A stretch of DNA of 64,000 nt, from the NCBI RefSeq assembly GCF_001186155.3, contig NZ_CP016540.2:2148001-2212000 (forward strand), written 5' to 3'. Below the pieces are notes generated by a model that saw only the letters and a list, made by a program, of their open reading frames with translations, was not told where the DNA came from and did no database searches. Positions 32,464-42,214 of the stretch are shown here, piece by piece (the stretch's first letter is position 1; each line of letters opens with the position of its first letter). A program made the translations under genes and the position numbers. The DNA comes from Planococcus versutus. Its GTDB lineage: Bacteria > Bacillota > Bacilli > Bacillales_A > Planococcaceae.

Positions 32464-32841
32464 CTAAATTGATTTTATGAGGATATTTATGAGGCCCGAT
32501 AACCAGGCAAGTGCATACAAAACTGCTAATAGCAAAAAGTAAGTTCGCCAAAGTTTACGGAAAAACGGTATGATTTCAATTTCTTTTGTTGTTTTCCATT
32601 CAAACACTAAAAGAATAATAGCCAATACAAGCACAATAAAATAAATGATCCCTGAAATAGAATAATTCCATAAAAATTCTACACTAGCTGGGACAGAAAA
32701 AAACAGCAACAGCGTAGTAATATCTGAAGCAAAGCCTAACGCTTTTCGTTTTTTTCTTTTTAATGATAAAAGATACAAAAGGATAAATAAAAGAAAGGGT
32801 ACATATAGAAAAATTGTTCCAATCGCATATAATATCGTCAT
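32464..32841 (-). CDS. DUF3397-type membrane protein
   Basis: A 125-aa protein with four hydrophobic segments (about residues 4-26, 38-58, 62-82, 94-118) and short basic loops. It looks like the DUF3397 family, which in bacilli sits beside bshC. No catalytic motif is visible and I assign no function. The ATG at 32841 overlaps the stop of the PanE-like gene (ATGA), so the two are translationally coupled. Confidence 0.75.
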   Translation of the reverse strand: MTILYAIGTIFLYVPFLLFILLYLLSLKRKKRKALGFASDITTLLLFFSVPASVEFLWNYSISGIIYFIVLVLAIILLVFEWKTTKEIEIIPFFRKLWRTYFLLLAVLYALAWLSGLINILIKSI

Positions 32842-33701
32842 TTTTTTACCTCAACAGTTTTTAATAAATGATAAAAAGCTTTAAATAACGGTAACTCAAG
32901 TTTCGATCGATTCAACATAAATAACATCAATCCGTCTACTTCCATCAAGTCTCCGACTAAACGATCCGCATACATTCTTGAAATCCCTTTAGGTTCAGTA
33001 GCACACATAACTGCTACTTGCTCAATCGGATGGAGCCTCTCAATTTCGGGAAAAGCCAAATAAAGTTCGTTATAAAGATTTCTAAATAACTCATAGGCAT
33101 GTGGATTGGTAATCAAATCTCCATTGTGTATTTTCATCACTGTCGTTAAAGGATCGATCAAGCTACCTAACAATGTGTTTTCAAATAATGCCTGCTCCGT
33201 ATCGTCTACCCACTCGCTTTTCCATGCAGCCGTTTCGAGTAGAGGGTAAAATTTATCTGCATCTCCTTTTACTAAACCGATCGTCAGCTGAGGCGTTTTA
33301 TGAAAACTAATTTCATTTGCACTCAATTTTATAGAATCTGTGATCAATATGGCTGCAGCAATATGACGATGCGCTAAAATTTGTGCTTTTTCAAAAAACA
33401 ACATTCCTTGCTGCAAAAATACAATTTTATTGCTAGGGCAGCGAATTTTCAACAGTCTTAAGATTGGTTGTAACTCCTCGTAAGTTACCGTTACAACTAT
33501 AAAAGCATCTGAATCAATTTGTTCTAGGTCTGTATATGCGTCTACTCGTTGGCGACTTTCACCCTGTATAATGCCTTGCTCATTAAGTAATAGCGCTTGT
33601 TCTTTGAGCTGTGTAACCACTTGTACTTCATGGCCAGCTTTTTTCAAAAGATATGCTGGCAGCAATCCGTTGACTCCAGCACCGATAATTGCATATTTCA
33701 T
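32838..33701 (-). CDS. PanE-like protein (ketopantoate reductase fold, catalytic residues doubtful)
   Basis: A 287-aa NAD(P)-binding protein with GAGVNG at residues 7-12 in the usual MKYAIIGAG opening, in the place of B. subtilis ylbQ. In known ketopantoate reductases the second domain has a W-x-K-L-x-x-N-x-x-INPLTA motif; the corresponding stretch here is LFENTLLGSLIDPLTT, with Asn in place of the catalytic Lys and Gly in place of Asn. So the fold is clear but the reaction is not. The ATG at 33701 has a TAAGGAGTG ribosome site; a 23-codon extension starts beyond the terminator. Confidence 0.8.
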   Translation of the reverse strand: MKYAIIGAGVNGLLPAYLLKKAGHEVQVVTQLKEQALLLNEQGIIQGESRQRVDAYTDLEQIDSDAFIVVTVTYEELQPILRLLKIRCPSNKIVFLQQGMLFFEKAQILAHRHIAAAILITDSIKLSANEISFHKTPQLTIGLVKGDADKFYPLLETAAWKSEWVDDTEQALFENTLLGSLIDPLTTVMKIHNGDLITNPHAYELFRNLYNELYLAFPEIERLHPIEQVAVMCATEPKGISRMYADRLVGDLMEVDGLMLFMLNRSKLELPLFKAFYHLLKTVEVKK

Positions 33702-33733
33702 AAGATCACTCCTTACAGTCCCACAATTTTTCT

Positions 33734-33768
33734 TAAAAAAGAAGCCTGCCCATATTAGGCAGACTTCC
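33734..33768 (-). terminator. Terminator after the carboxyltransferase gene
   Basis: GGAAGTCTGCC TAATATG GGCAGGCTTC with a TTTTTT tract forms a ten-pair stem (one G-T pair) about 15 bases past the stop. Confidence 0.85.
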
Positions 33769-33782
33769 AATAATAAGTTTTA

Positions 33783-35333
33783 TTATACAGGATAAATCGG
33801 ATGTTTTCGATATGGCAATGGCAAATCTTTTGTTTCGTAGAAAGAAAAGCGCTGTGAAAGAACTGAACGCAATTGATGTGGTGCTACAATTTCGTCAACA
33901 ATCAATTCAGATGCCAAGCGATAAATATCGATTTCTTCTTTATATTCTTGATGTTTTTGCTGAACATATTGAAGACGTTCTTTTGGATCTTCGATGGCTT
34001 CAATTTTATTTGAATAAACAGCGTTTACAGCCGCTTCAGGGCCCATTACCGCAATTTGTGCTGTTGGTAAAGCAATACAGACATCCGGCTCAAATGCAGG
34101 GCCTGCCATTGCGTATAATCCAGCACCGTAAGCTTTACGCACAATAACCGAAATTTTCGGCACAGTCGCAGAACTCATCGCAGCGATAAACTTAGCACCG
34201 TGGCGAATAATACCAGCACGTTCCACTTTTGTTCCAATCATAAAGCCTGGAACATCTGCAAGGAATAACAACGGAATCGAGAACGCGTCACAAAGATTGA
34301 TGAATTTAGCGCCTTTGTCAGCCGAATCACCGAATAACACGCCGCCTTTAACTTTAGGCTGGTTGGCAAGAATGCCAACAACTTGACCATCAATACGAGC
34401 AATTCCGGTAATTAATTCTCCAGCGAATAATTTCTTAATATCAAAGAAACTGCCTTCATCGACTAATTGATCAATCAATTCATACATATCAAAAGGTGCA
34501 TTTTGGTTTTCTGGGATAATGGCTTCTAGTGAACGTCCCGCTTTTGCAGCTTTTGCCTCAATTTTTTCAGGCTTAATGGCAAAGTTAGCTGGGAAATTCG
34601 TCAAATAGCGGCGTGCTTCTGAAATAGCTTCTTCTTCAGTTGCCACTAAAACATCGCCTACACCACTAACTGTGCAATGCATACGCGCTCCGCCCATTTC
34701 TTCTAGTGACACCTTTTCACCGATAACTTTTTCCGCCATCCGTGGTGAGCCTAGATACATTGAAGCATTGCCATCTACCATGATAACAATGTCACAAAAT
34801 GCTGGAATATAAGCGCCGCCTGCAGCAGATGGACCAAATAATAGGCAGACTTGTGGAACCATTCCGGACATTCTTACTTGGTTATGAAAAATTTTACCTG
34901 CACCGCGTCGGTTTGGAAACATTTCCAGTTGATCAGTAATACGCGCTCCAGCAGAATCCACTAAATACAACATAGGCACTTGCATTTTTTCTGCCGTTTC
35001 TTGAATACGAATGATTTTTTCAACAGTACGCGAACCCCACGATCCTGCTTTAACAGTTGAATCATTCGCCATGACACAAACAGTTTCTCCGTTGACTTTG
35101 CCAATAGCTGTTACAACACCATCAGCAGGAAGGTCTTTTGCTTCTACATTGGCAAACCTGCCATCTTCAGCATAGTTTTCATCGTCAAACAATAATTTCA
35201 AACGATCGCGCACAAACAATTTATTGCTTTCTTTCATTTTATCGTGATATTTTTGCTGTCCTCCAGCAAAAATCTTTGAAAGTTTCTGCTCTAAACGTTC
35301 GTTATATCCTGTTGTCTCAGTCGTTTTTGTCAT
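33783..35333 (-). CDS. Acyl-CoA carboxylase carboxyltransferase subunit (PccB/YngE-like)
   Basis: Transfers carboxybiotin carbon to an acyl-CoA. The 516-aa protein is the fused alpha/beta carboxyltransferase type: DSAGARITDQLEMFPNRRGAG near residue 120, GPSAAGGAYIPAFCD near 165, and the second-domain DVPGFMIGTKVERAGIIRHGAK near 375 followed by RKAYGAGLYAMAG. It resembles propionyl- and methylcrotonyl-type enzymes and B. subtilis YngE more than housekeeping AccA/AccD. The substrate cannot be told from sequence by eye. It ends a three-gene operon with the biotin carrier and biotin carboxylase. Confidence 0.88.
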   Translation of the reverse strand: MTKTTETTGYNERLEQKLSKIFAGGQQKYHDKMKESNKLFVRDRLKLLFDDENYAEDGRFANVEAKDLPADGVVTAIGKVNGETVCVMANDSTVKAGSWGSRTVEKIIRIQETAEKMQVPMLYLVDSAGARITDQLEMFPNRRGAGKIFHNQVRMSGMVPQVCLLFGPSAAGGAYIPAFCDIVIMVDGNASMYLGSPRMAEKVIGEKVSLEEMGGARMHCTVSGVGDVLVATEEEAISEARRYLTNFPANFAIKPEKIEAKAAKAGRSLEAIIPENQNAPFDMYELIDQLVDEGSFFDIKKLFAGELITGIARIDGQVVGILANQPKVKGGVLFGDSADKGAKFINLCDAFSIPLLFLADVPGFMIGTKVERAGIIRHGAKFIAAMSSATVPKISVIVRKAYGAGLYAMAGPAFEPDVCIALPTAQIAVMGPEAAVNAVYSNKIEAIEDPKERLQYVQQKHQEYKEEIDIYRLASELIVDEIVAPHQLRSVLSQRFSFYETKDLPLPYRKHPIYPV

Positions 35334-35359
35334 TTCACTGTCCCCTTTGCTTATAACGA

Positions 35360-35575
35360 TTATTCGCCGACAGTCATCAGCACGTCGCCTTCGTTAACAA
35401 AGCCGCCGACTTCCACATGAATTTTTTCTACTTTGCCACCAAATTCAGCTTCTACTGGAATTTCCATTTTCATTGATTCGATCGTTAAGACAGCTTGTCC
35501 AGGAGTAATTGCTTGTCCCTCTGCTGCTAATACATTTAATACTGTACCTGCCATTGAAGCTTTTAGTTCTTTCAT
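35360..35575 (-). CDS. Biotin carboxyl carrier protein (BCCP-like, YngHB type)
   Basis: A short stand-alone biotinyl domain of 71 aa with the biotin-accepting lysine in ESMKME near residue 34 and a typical AGTV turn at the N-terminus. It carries the carboxyl group between the two adjacent enzymes. The ATG at 35575 overlaps the biotin carboxylase stop (ATGA), which fixes the start and gives the length of B. subtilis YngHB; the 11-codon longer reading is inside the upstream gene. Confidence 0.92.
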   Translation of the reverse strand: MKELKASMAGTVLNVLAAEGQAITPGQAVLTIESMKMEIPVEAEFGGKVEKIHVEVGGFVNEGDVLMTVGE

Positions 35576-36921
35576 AATGTGTTTTCCTCCTTTGATTTTT
35601 CTATCCACTCTGGCAACACTGCAGTTGCATAGTCGCCTGAAGCAAATGGCTCTGACACAATAAATTCCTTAAATAATGGAATGTTGGTTTTTACCCCACT
35701 AATTGTAACATGATTAAAGAAATTCTGTGATTTTGATAATGCCTCTTCACGGTCTTTTCCATGAATGATTACTTTAGAAATCATTGGATCATAAAATGGT
35801 GTTACTTGATTGCCTTCTTCATAGCCTGTTTCAATCCGCGCGCCTTCTCCCCATTGAAGCTTCTCGAGTTTTCCGGGAGACGGAAAAAAAGTTTTTGGAT
35901 CTTCTGCGTAGACGCGGTATTCGATTGCATGACCACTAGTTTGTATCGTATCTTGGGCTGGAAGCCTTCCTCCATCAGCGACAGTCAATTGCCATTCTAC
36001 CAAATCGAGTCCTGTTACTTCTTCTGTAACAGGGTGCTCAACTTGCAAACGCGTATTCATTTCTAGAAAATAAAATTCGTTATTTGAATCGACGATAAAT
36101 TCGACGGTTCCTGCATTTGTGTAATTTACGGCTTTGCCAGCTAACAATGCAGCTTCACAAAGCTGTTCACGTACATTTTGTGGCAAATTTGGTGAAGGTG
36201 ATTCTTCAATCACTTTCTGATTTCGGCGCTGAACAGAACAATTGCGCTCATATAAATGAACTAAATTGCCGTGGTGATCTCCAAAAATCTGAACTTCGAT
36301 ATGACGAGCATCTGCGATAAACTTCTCCAGATAAACAACGTCATCTCCAAAATAAGCTTTTGCTCGGTTTTTGACAGATGCAAATTGCTGAGTGAGCGCT
36401 TGCTCACTTTCACAGCGCACCATACCAATTCCACCGCCGCCTGCGCTTGCTTTCAACATGAGTGGATAACCAATTTTCTGAGCTTCTTCCAATGCTTTTT
36501 CTAGCGTCGTCACGCCTTCTTCTGTTCCAGGCACAACTGGTACTCCAGCTTGAATCATCGTTTTGCGTGATTCAATTTTGTCTCCCATTTTTTCAATAAT
36601 GTCGCTTGAAGGACCGATAAAGACCATGCCAACTTCCGCTACTTTGCGAGCAAAGTCGGCATTTTCCGATAACAAGCCATATCCAGGATGAATTCCTTCC
36701 ACTCCATGTTTTTTAGCTACTTCAATAATTTTATCCTTTTGTAAATAAGACTGTACAACCGGGTTTGGACCGATCAATACAGCTTCAGTCGCTTCACTAA
36801 CGTAAGGCAGATCCCCATCTGCCTCGGAGTGAATAGCGACTGTTTCGATTCCAAGACGATTACATGTACGAATAATTCGACGTGCAATTTCTCCTCGGTT
36901 CGCGATTAGGATTTTTTTCAT
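35572..36921 (-). CDS. Biotin carboxylase subunit (acyl-CoA carboxylase)
   Basis: ATP-grasp enzyme that carboxylates the biotin carrier. KILIANRGEIARRIIRTC opens the 449-aa protein; the glycine-rich ATP loop ASAGGGGIGMVRC is near residue 165, with YLEKFI, EFYFLEMNTRLQVEHPVTEEVTGLDLVEWQ near 283 as the catalytic Glu/Asn/Arg block. The set with separate carrier and fused carboxyltransferase resembles yngH-yngHB-yngE of B. subtilis, not accB-accC. It is preceded by its own weak promoter. Confidence 0.9.
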   Translation of the reverse strand: MKKILIANRGEIARRIIRTCNRLGIETVAIHSEADGDLPYVSEATEAVLIGPNPVVQSYLQKDKIIEVAKKHGVEGIHPGYGLLSENADFARKVAEVGMVFIGPSSDIIEKMGDKIESRKTMIQAGVPVVPGTEEGVTTLEKALEEAQKIGYPLMLKASAGGGGIGMVRCESEQALTQQFASVKNRAKAYFGDDVVYLEKFIADARHIEVQIFGDHHGNLVHLYERNCSVQRRNQKVIEESPSPNLPQNVREQLCEAALLAGKAVNYTNAGTVEFIVDSNNEFYFLEMNTRLQVEHPVTEEVTGLDLVEWQLTVADGGRLPAQDTIQTSGHAIEYRVYAEDPKTFFPSPGKLEKLQWGEGARIETGYEEGNQVTPFYDPMISKVIIHGKDREEALSKSQNFFNHVTISGVKTNIPLFKEFIVSEPFASGDYATAVLPEWIEKSKEENTL

Positions 36922-36957
36922 ATTTAAAATACCCCCTATGTTTTCTCCCTTCTATAG

Positions 36958-36985
36958 CATATACGAGTTTTGTAAGCGATTTCAA
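36958..36985 (-). promoter_or_regulatory. Possible promoter of the acyl-CoA carboxylase operon
   Basis: TTGAAA (36980-36985), a 16-base spacer and TATATG (36958-36963) lie 37 bases before the biotin carboxylase start, just after the crotonase gene's terminator. Box matches are partial. Confidence 0.4.
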
Positions 36986-37040
36986 CTGTTCACTAAAATA
37001 TTTCTTTTATTTTTCAAAAAAAACACTATTATTTGAGTTT

Positions 37041-37079
37041 AAAAAAGAAATCCTTTAAGAAGAAGGATTTCTTTTTTTT
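37041..37079. terminator. Terminator after the crotonase-fold gene
   Basis: AAAGAAATCCTT CTTC TTAAAGGATTTCTTTTTT is a long A/T-rich stem with T runs on both strands. It overlaps the last codons of the crotonase gene (stop at 37055), so it separates that gene from the acyl-CoA carboxylase operon. Confidence 0.82.
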
Positions 37080-37822
37080 GTTTTATTAAGAAAGCGATCA
37101 ACCGCTTCATGGTGTGCATCTCGTTCCCACAAAACAGCACATCGTCTCACTTCTTGTTCAACGCGTTCTTGTAAATCTGTTTTCTGCCATTTGCGAATAG
37201 CCATTTCTTTGTATGCCCGATGCACATCTGGATGAATGGTTTTCATTCGCTCGAAAAACGCTTTAATGTCTTGGTCTTCTTGAACAATGATCGTTGCCCA
37301 ACCAAAGTCTTTTAGTTCGTTGGCGGGATATACTTTGGCTTCGCTGAGCATTTTTAACGCTTGGTCATGCTGCAGGGTTTCCAATAGATAAGTTCCGCCA
37401 CCCCAACCACTAGTAATGGCGAGTGTGCCTTGTATAAAGCCACATTTCGCATGATCCCATACAAGCCTGTAATCGCACGCTGTAGCAATTTCGCAACCTC
37501 CACCAACAGCAGCGCCATTGACGACAGCCACTACCGGCACAGGCAGTGTTTTGATCGAATACAGCACATCACTCATCCGTTTAAGCATGCGATATGATTG
37601 TTGTTCTGTACGAAGCGCATGAAATACGGAAAGATCGCCTCCTGAACAAAAAGCTTGCTTGCCTGAAGCTGTAATGATAACCATTCGAACAGAAGGATGC
37701 TGTGCTCCTTCTACCAGTTCTTCAAGACCTGCTGTTACTTCATTGTTAATCGCATTGCGTATTTCAGGGCGGTCAATTGTGAATGTCATAATGCCATCCG
37801 TCAGGTTTATCGTATAAGACAA
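37055..37822 (-). CDS. Crotonase-fold protein, possibly a malonyl-type acyl-CoA decarboxylase or hydratase
   Basis: A 255-aa enoyl-CoA hydratase/isomerase superfamily protein. The oxyanion-hole loop reads FCSGGDL near residue 60 and GAAVGGGCEIATACDYRL near 103, with the first catalytic Glu present (CEIA). The second Glu of true hydratases (normally in FGxPEV) is a Gln here, followed by a SGWGGGTYLL stretch that, from memory, resembles ECHDC1-type decarboxylases. TTG at 37822 with a GAGAGGG ribosome site is chosen because it gives the normal MSYTINLTDGI opening. Substrate unknown. Confidence 0.78.
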   Translation of the reverse strand: MSYTINLTDGIMTFTIDRPEIRNAINNEVTAGLEELVEGAQHPSVRMVIITASGKQAFCSGGDLSVFHALRTEQQSYRMLKRMSDVLYSIKTLPVPVVAVVNGAAVGGGCEIATACDYRLVWDHAKCGFIQGTLAITSGWGGGTYLLETLQHDQALKMLSEAKVYPANELKDFGWATIIVQEDQDIKAFFERMKTIHPDVHRAYKEMAIRKWQKTDLQERVEQEVRRCAVLWERDAHHEAVDRFLNKTKKRNPSS

Positions 37823-37886
37823 TAGAATCCCTCTCTTCTGCCAGTTTCCTGCAGGCAAATTAACGCCACTTACTTATGTATAGAGA

Positions 37887-37925
37887 AAAAGGCTATCGAG
37901 AGCCATGGCCTCTCAATAGCCTTTC
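37887..37925 (-). terminator. Terminator after rpmF
   Basis: AAAGGCTATTGAGAG against CTCTCGATAGCCTTTTT forms a stem of about 15 pairs (one mismatch) with a T run, some 20 bases after the rpmF stop. Confidence 0.9.
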
Positions 37926-37941
37926 AGCAGCAAATACTGTT

Positions 37942-38118
37942 TTATTTGCTTGCTACTACTTCTTTCCCTTTGTATGATCCACATGCTTTACAGACGTGGT
38001 GAGCCAATTTACTTTCGCCACAGCTTGGGCAAATTACCATGCCCGGCACTGACAATTTAAAATGTGTACGGCGCTTTCTTTTAGCGGTTTTGGACGTTCT
38101 TCTAGCTGGTACAGCCAT
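37942..38118 (-). CDS. rpmF: 50S ribosomal protein L32
   Basis: Zinc-ribbon L32 of the large ribosomal subunit, 58 aa. The N-terminus [22 protein letters not shown] is basic, and the zinc site is made by CPSC (C28, C31) and CKAC (near 41-44), so it is the Cys-containing, zinc-dependent form. The ATG at 38118 has a GGAGGTG ribosome site. It lies 25 bases after yceD, the usual pair. Confidence 0.96.
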   Translation of the reverse strand: MAVPARRTSKTAKRKRRTHFKLSVPGMVICPSCGESKLAHHVCKACGSYKGKEVVASK

Positions 38119-38142
38119 TGGTGACACCTCCTTACACTAATT

Positions 38143-38676
38143 CTATTCATCTGACTGATCAAAATACTTTGCTAAATCAGCAAGTCTTGGATCCGGTTTT
38201 GGTGGTGCCGCTTCTTTCTCGGCTTCGTACTCTTCGTCTGTTGAATACGACCAATCATTTCCGCCTTTTATAACAGACTGATCAGCGTCTTCCTTAAACA
38301 CTTGCATCGGTATCTCTAGCAAAACGAGTTCTTCTAATAGTGGTTGAAGGTCTATAACTTCAGTTTCTACAGTGTGAACATCACTAAGCTTATCTTCTTG
38401 GCCTTTTTCAGACCAATCAAAGACTTCAACCGAATCAACGTTTATCGGAAACTCAACATCCTCCCAAGTTCGAGCGCAAGGCAGCGTAAGCATACCTTCG
38501 AGATGGAGTTGGCACGTTAATTGTTGCGAGCCAATTGTGCAATGTCCTGTAACATGTACAGGTGAAATTTCCCGAATATCGCTATTCCGTGATTTCACTG
38601 CATCCAAATGAACCATCTGGTCAATTGGCAGTCCGTCATTGCGATGCTTTTGAAGCTGTTGAATCGCTATTTTCAT
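38143..38676 (-). CDS. YceD/YlbN-family protein (DUF177)
   Basis: A 177-aa acidic protein of the YceD family, which is nearly always encoded just before rpmF and is linked to 23S rRNA or ribosome assembly; the mechanism is not established. Family features are the CTIGSQQLTCQL block near 50, one conserved Cys in LPCAR near 68 and an acidic region DVHTVETEVIDLQPLLEELVLL. The ATG at 38676 starts downstream of a consensus promoter shared with rpmF. Confidence 0.88.
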   Translation of the reverse strand: MKIAIQQLQKHRNDGLPIDQMVHLDAVKSRNSDIREISPVHVTGHCTIGSQQLTCQLHLEGMLTLPCARTWEDVEFPINVDSVEVFDWSEKGQEDKLSDVHTVETEVIDLQPLLEELVLLEIPMQVFKEDADQSVIKGGNDWSYSTDEEYEAEKEAAPPKPDPRLADLAKYFDQSDE

Positions 38677-38704
38677 AAGTAATCACCTCAAGACAACAAA
38701 GTTG

Positions 38705-38733
38705 ATTATATAATGCACAGAAAAAGATGTCAA
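38705..38733 (-). promoter_or_regulatory. Promoter of yceD-rpmF
   Basis: A perfect -35 TTGACA (38728-38733), a 17-base spacer and a perfect TATAAT (38705-38710) stand about 28 bases before the yceD start. It is the best promoter match in the window, as fits a ribosomal protein operon. Confidence 0.93.
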
Positions 38734-38742
38734 GAAAAAATC

Positions 38743-38772
38743 TTGTCACTCTATTTCAAACATCGGTATACT
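38743..38772 (+). promoter_or_regulatory. Promoter of tmcAL
   Basis: TTGTCA (38743-38748), 18-base spacer, TATACT (38767-38772) and a TTG start at 38803. It points away from the yceD-rpmF promoter ten bases to its left. Confidence 0.7.
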
Positions 38773-38802
38773 AGAACTAATTCTACCAAAGAGGTGAGCA
38801 GA

Positions 38803-40002
38803 TTGAAAGCTGTAGGAATTATCGTTGAATATAACCCTTTTCATAATGGACATCTTCATCATGCAGAGCAAGCTCGCAAAGCATCAGGTGCAGACCTAGT
38901 AATTGCTGTAATGAGCGGTCAATTTCTCCAGCGTGGTGAACCTGCTTTTACAGACAAGTGGCTTCGAACACAAATGGCACTGGATGCTGGAATTGACTTA
39001 GTCATTGAATTGCCTTATGTCTATGCAACAGCACAAGCGTCGGATTTTGCTAAAGGAGGCATTGCTTTACTAGATGCAATTGGTTGCTCTTCTTTTTGCT
39101 TTGGAAGTGAACAAGGAACAATCGAACCTTTTTCGAATTCGCTTCACTTATTAAAAGAGCGTGAAGATGACTATCAACAATTGATTCATAAAGCTATTGG
39201 CACTGGGATTAGTTACCCTAAAGCATTAAATAATGCTTATACAATATTAACAGCTAATCAGACTCATTTTGCTGATTTAACACAGCCAAATAACATTTTA
39301 GGATTTCATTATATAGAAGCTGCTGAAAATCTTGGTTCTTCTATGCAACCACTCACGATTCAACGAATTGGCGCCAACTATCATGATCCGATTAATGTTG
39401 AGATGCCTATTGCCAGTGCTACAGGCATTCGCGAAGCATTTTTCAAAGGAGATTCTCCAGACAAATTATCTGCTTTTATGCCAGAATCTTCGATTATCTT
39501 GCTAAACAAAGCACAGACTGAATACGGAGTTTTTGGAAGTTGGGAGCAGTTTTACTCTTTGTTGCGTTTTGTTATTTTACGTGATGGTCCCGAAAAATTA
39601 AAACAGTACGCGGAAGTAACCGAAGGAATCGAAAACTTGATTTACCAATCTGCAAAAACTGAAAAAAACTTTGAATCTTTTATTTCGTGTGTTAAATCGA
39701 AACGATTTACACGGACGCGTATTCAGCGAATGCTGACACACATCTATACGGGCTTTACATGGCGCCTGTTGCGTTCTTTTGATGCCCCAAGCTATATTCG
39801 ACTACTCGGTATGTCGAACACCGGAAAACGCTATTTAAATCATAATAAAAAAAACATTGAGCTCCCCCTTATTAGTCGCGCAGCTGATTTGAACGACTCT
39901 ATGGGGAAACTCGATATTCACGCTACTACTTTGTATTTGCAAGGCATGGGTTCCGTTGATTTCAAAAAAGAATTTACGACTCCTCCCATTTATCGAGACT
40001 GA
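38803..40002 (+). CDS. tmcAL: tRNA(Met) cytidine acetate ligase (YlbM/TmcAL)
   Basis: Activates acetate with ATP and acetylates the wobble cytidine of elongator tRNA-Met. The nucleotidyltransferase signature EYNPFHNGHLHH (residues 9-20) contains the HxGH motif; a SGQFLQRGEPAF block follows at 46. The length of 399 aa is near that of B. subtilis YlbM. The start is TTG at 38803, because an AAAGAGGTGA ribosome site precedes it and the alternative 30-codon extension lies in the promoter. It ends 13 bases inside the convergent SepM-like gene. Confidence 0.92.
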   Translation: MKAVGIIVEYNPFHNGHLHHAEQARKASGADLVIAVMSGQFLQRGEPAFTDKWLRTQMALDAGIDLVIELPYVYATAQASDFAKGGIALLDAIGCSSFCFGSEQGTIEPFSNSLHLLKEREDDYQQLIHKAIGTGISYPKALNNAYTILTANQTHFADLTQPNNILGFHYIEAAENLGSSMQPLTIQRIGANYHDPINVEMPIASATGIREAFFKGDSPDKLSAFMPESSIILLNKAQTEYGVFGSWEQFYSLLRFVILRDGPEKLKQYAEVTEGIENLIYQSAKTEKNFESFISCVKSKRFTRTRIQRMLTHIYTGFTWRLLRSFDAPSYIRLLGMSNTGKRYLNHNKKNIELPLISRAADLNDSMGKLDIHATTLYLQGMGSVDFKKEFTTPPIYRD

Positions 40003-41015
40003 AGTTCATCTAAAAACTGCAAAGCATCTTCAATCGTTTTGACTGGTACGATTTTCATGTCGGTATCGATTTTTTTTGCAGTTTTAATGGCTATTTCATA
40101 ATTGTTAGCTTCGCCACTTTCTACTGGCTCATCTGGTGCAAAGAAAATATCGATATCTGCTGAATCGGCCGCCATAATTTTTTGGTCAATTCCTCCGATT
40201 CTTCCAACAGACCCATCACTTTCCATTGTTCCAGTACCCGCAATGTCATAGCCTTTCGTGATATCTTCGTCTTCTAATTGATTCAAGATTTCAAGCGTAA
40301 ACATTAAACCAGCAGATGGACCTCCGATTTGGTCGGTATCGATTTCAACTTCCGGCGTTGTCTTAATACTTTTATCTTCCACAAACGAAATACCCAGTCC
40401 TACACGTTCTGGGTCACTTGGCAGTGGAGCTAATTTAATTTCAGTGCTGATTTCACGATCTTCTCGTTCATAAAGAACTTCTACCGTGTCACCTTCTTTT
40501 TTAGCACTTAAGTAATCGATTAGTTGTTGCATTTCAGTAAAGTTATTGCCATCGATTTCAAGCACTCGATCACCAGGTGCCAATACCTCATCTGCAGCGC
40601 TTCCCGTAGAGACGCTTAAAACAAAAACGCCATTATTATTCACTTCAAATGGTAGCTCTGCTTGTTCAAATGCAACTTGAAGAGCGTTAACTTGTGAATC
40701 TGACATCAATTTCAATTGGCGCACATTGTATTCTTCTTCACTTTCATGAGGACTTCGAACTTGCTCAGGTTGCAAGATTTTATAACCATCTTGAATTTTT
40801 GCCCAAATGTATAAAGCAGGGGTAGCTGTCAACATAGACACTGTCATTAAGCTAAGCGTTCCTTCGTCATCTTCATCTCCACCTACAACTTCTACTAATG
40901 GCGACAACTCATATGCCCCTCCTGGTTTTGTTACATACGTATCCAATCGATAAGAAGTGAAAAAAACGACAAGCGCAATCGCGATAACAAAAAGTAATAA
41001 TCGTTTCTTTTTCAT
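39990..41015 (-). CDS. SepM-like membrane protease (YlbL; PDZ and Lon-type S16 domains)
   Basis: Membrane-anchored serine protease with Ser-Lys dyad. One N-terminal membrane segment (residues 5-21), a PDZ domain about 120-195 (VFVLSVSTGSAADEVLAPGDRV), and an S16 domain with S234 in IGGPSAGL and K279 in GGIDQK. The relatives cleave signalling peptides or membrane proteins outside the cell; no substrate is known here. The 341-aa length matches B. subtilis YlbL. It follows tmcAL convergently. Confidence 0.9.
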   Translation of the reverse strand: MKKKRLLLFVIAIALVVFFTSYRLDTYVTKPGGAYELSPLVEVVGGDEDDEGTLSLMTVSMLTATPALYIWAKIQDGYKILQPEQVRSPHESEEEYNVRQLKLMSDSQVNALQVAFEQAELPFEVNNNGVFVLSVSTGSAADEVLAPGDRVLEIDGNNFTEMQQLIDYLSAKKEGDTVEVLYEREDREISTEIKLAPLPSDPERVGLGISFVEDKSIKTTPEVEIDTDQIGGPSAGLMFTLEILNQLEDEDITKGYDIAGTGTMESDGSVGRIGGIDQKIMAADSADIDIFFAPDEPVESGEANNYEIAIKTAKKIDTDMKIVPVKTIEDALQFLDELQSR

Positions 41016-41061
41016 ATAGGTCCTCCTGTCTTCACCAAACGAATTTCTTTATTTTTAGAAT

Positions 41062-41086
41062 AAGAAAAAGTCACGAGACTCGTGAC

Positions 41087-41089
<3 letters not shown>
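41062..41089 (-). terminator. Terminator at the end of coaD
   Basis: AAGTCACGAG T CTCGTGACTT followed by TTTCTT on the minus strand. The stem begins right at the coaD stop codon and its T tract lies downstream. It separates coaD from the SepM-like gene. Confidence 0.82.
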
Positions 41090-42134
<1,045 letters not shown>

Positions 42135-42214
42135 GCTATCGCCTCTAACTTAAATGATTTTATTGATGCAATTTAATTACCTAATGGTAAAATGGAGACT
42201 GGAAAGGACGTGAA

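Noticed and set aside
39960..40030. Terminator inside the tmcAL/SepM convergent overlap
   Set aside because: Unlike the two other convergent overlaps, no stem with flanking A and T runs can be drawn here.
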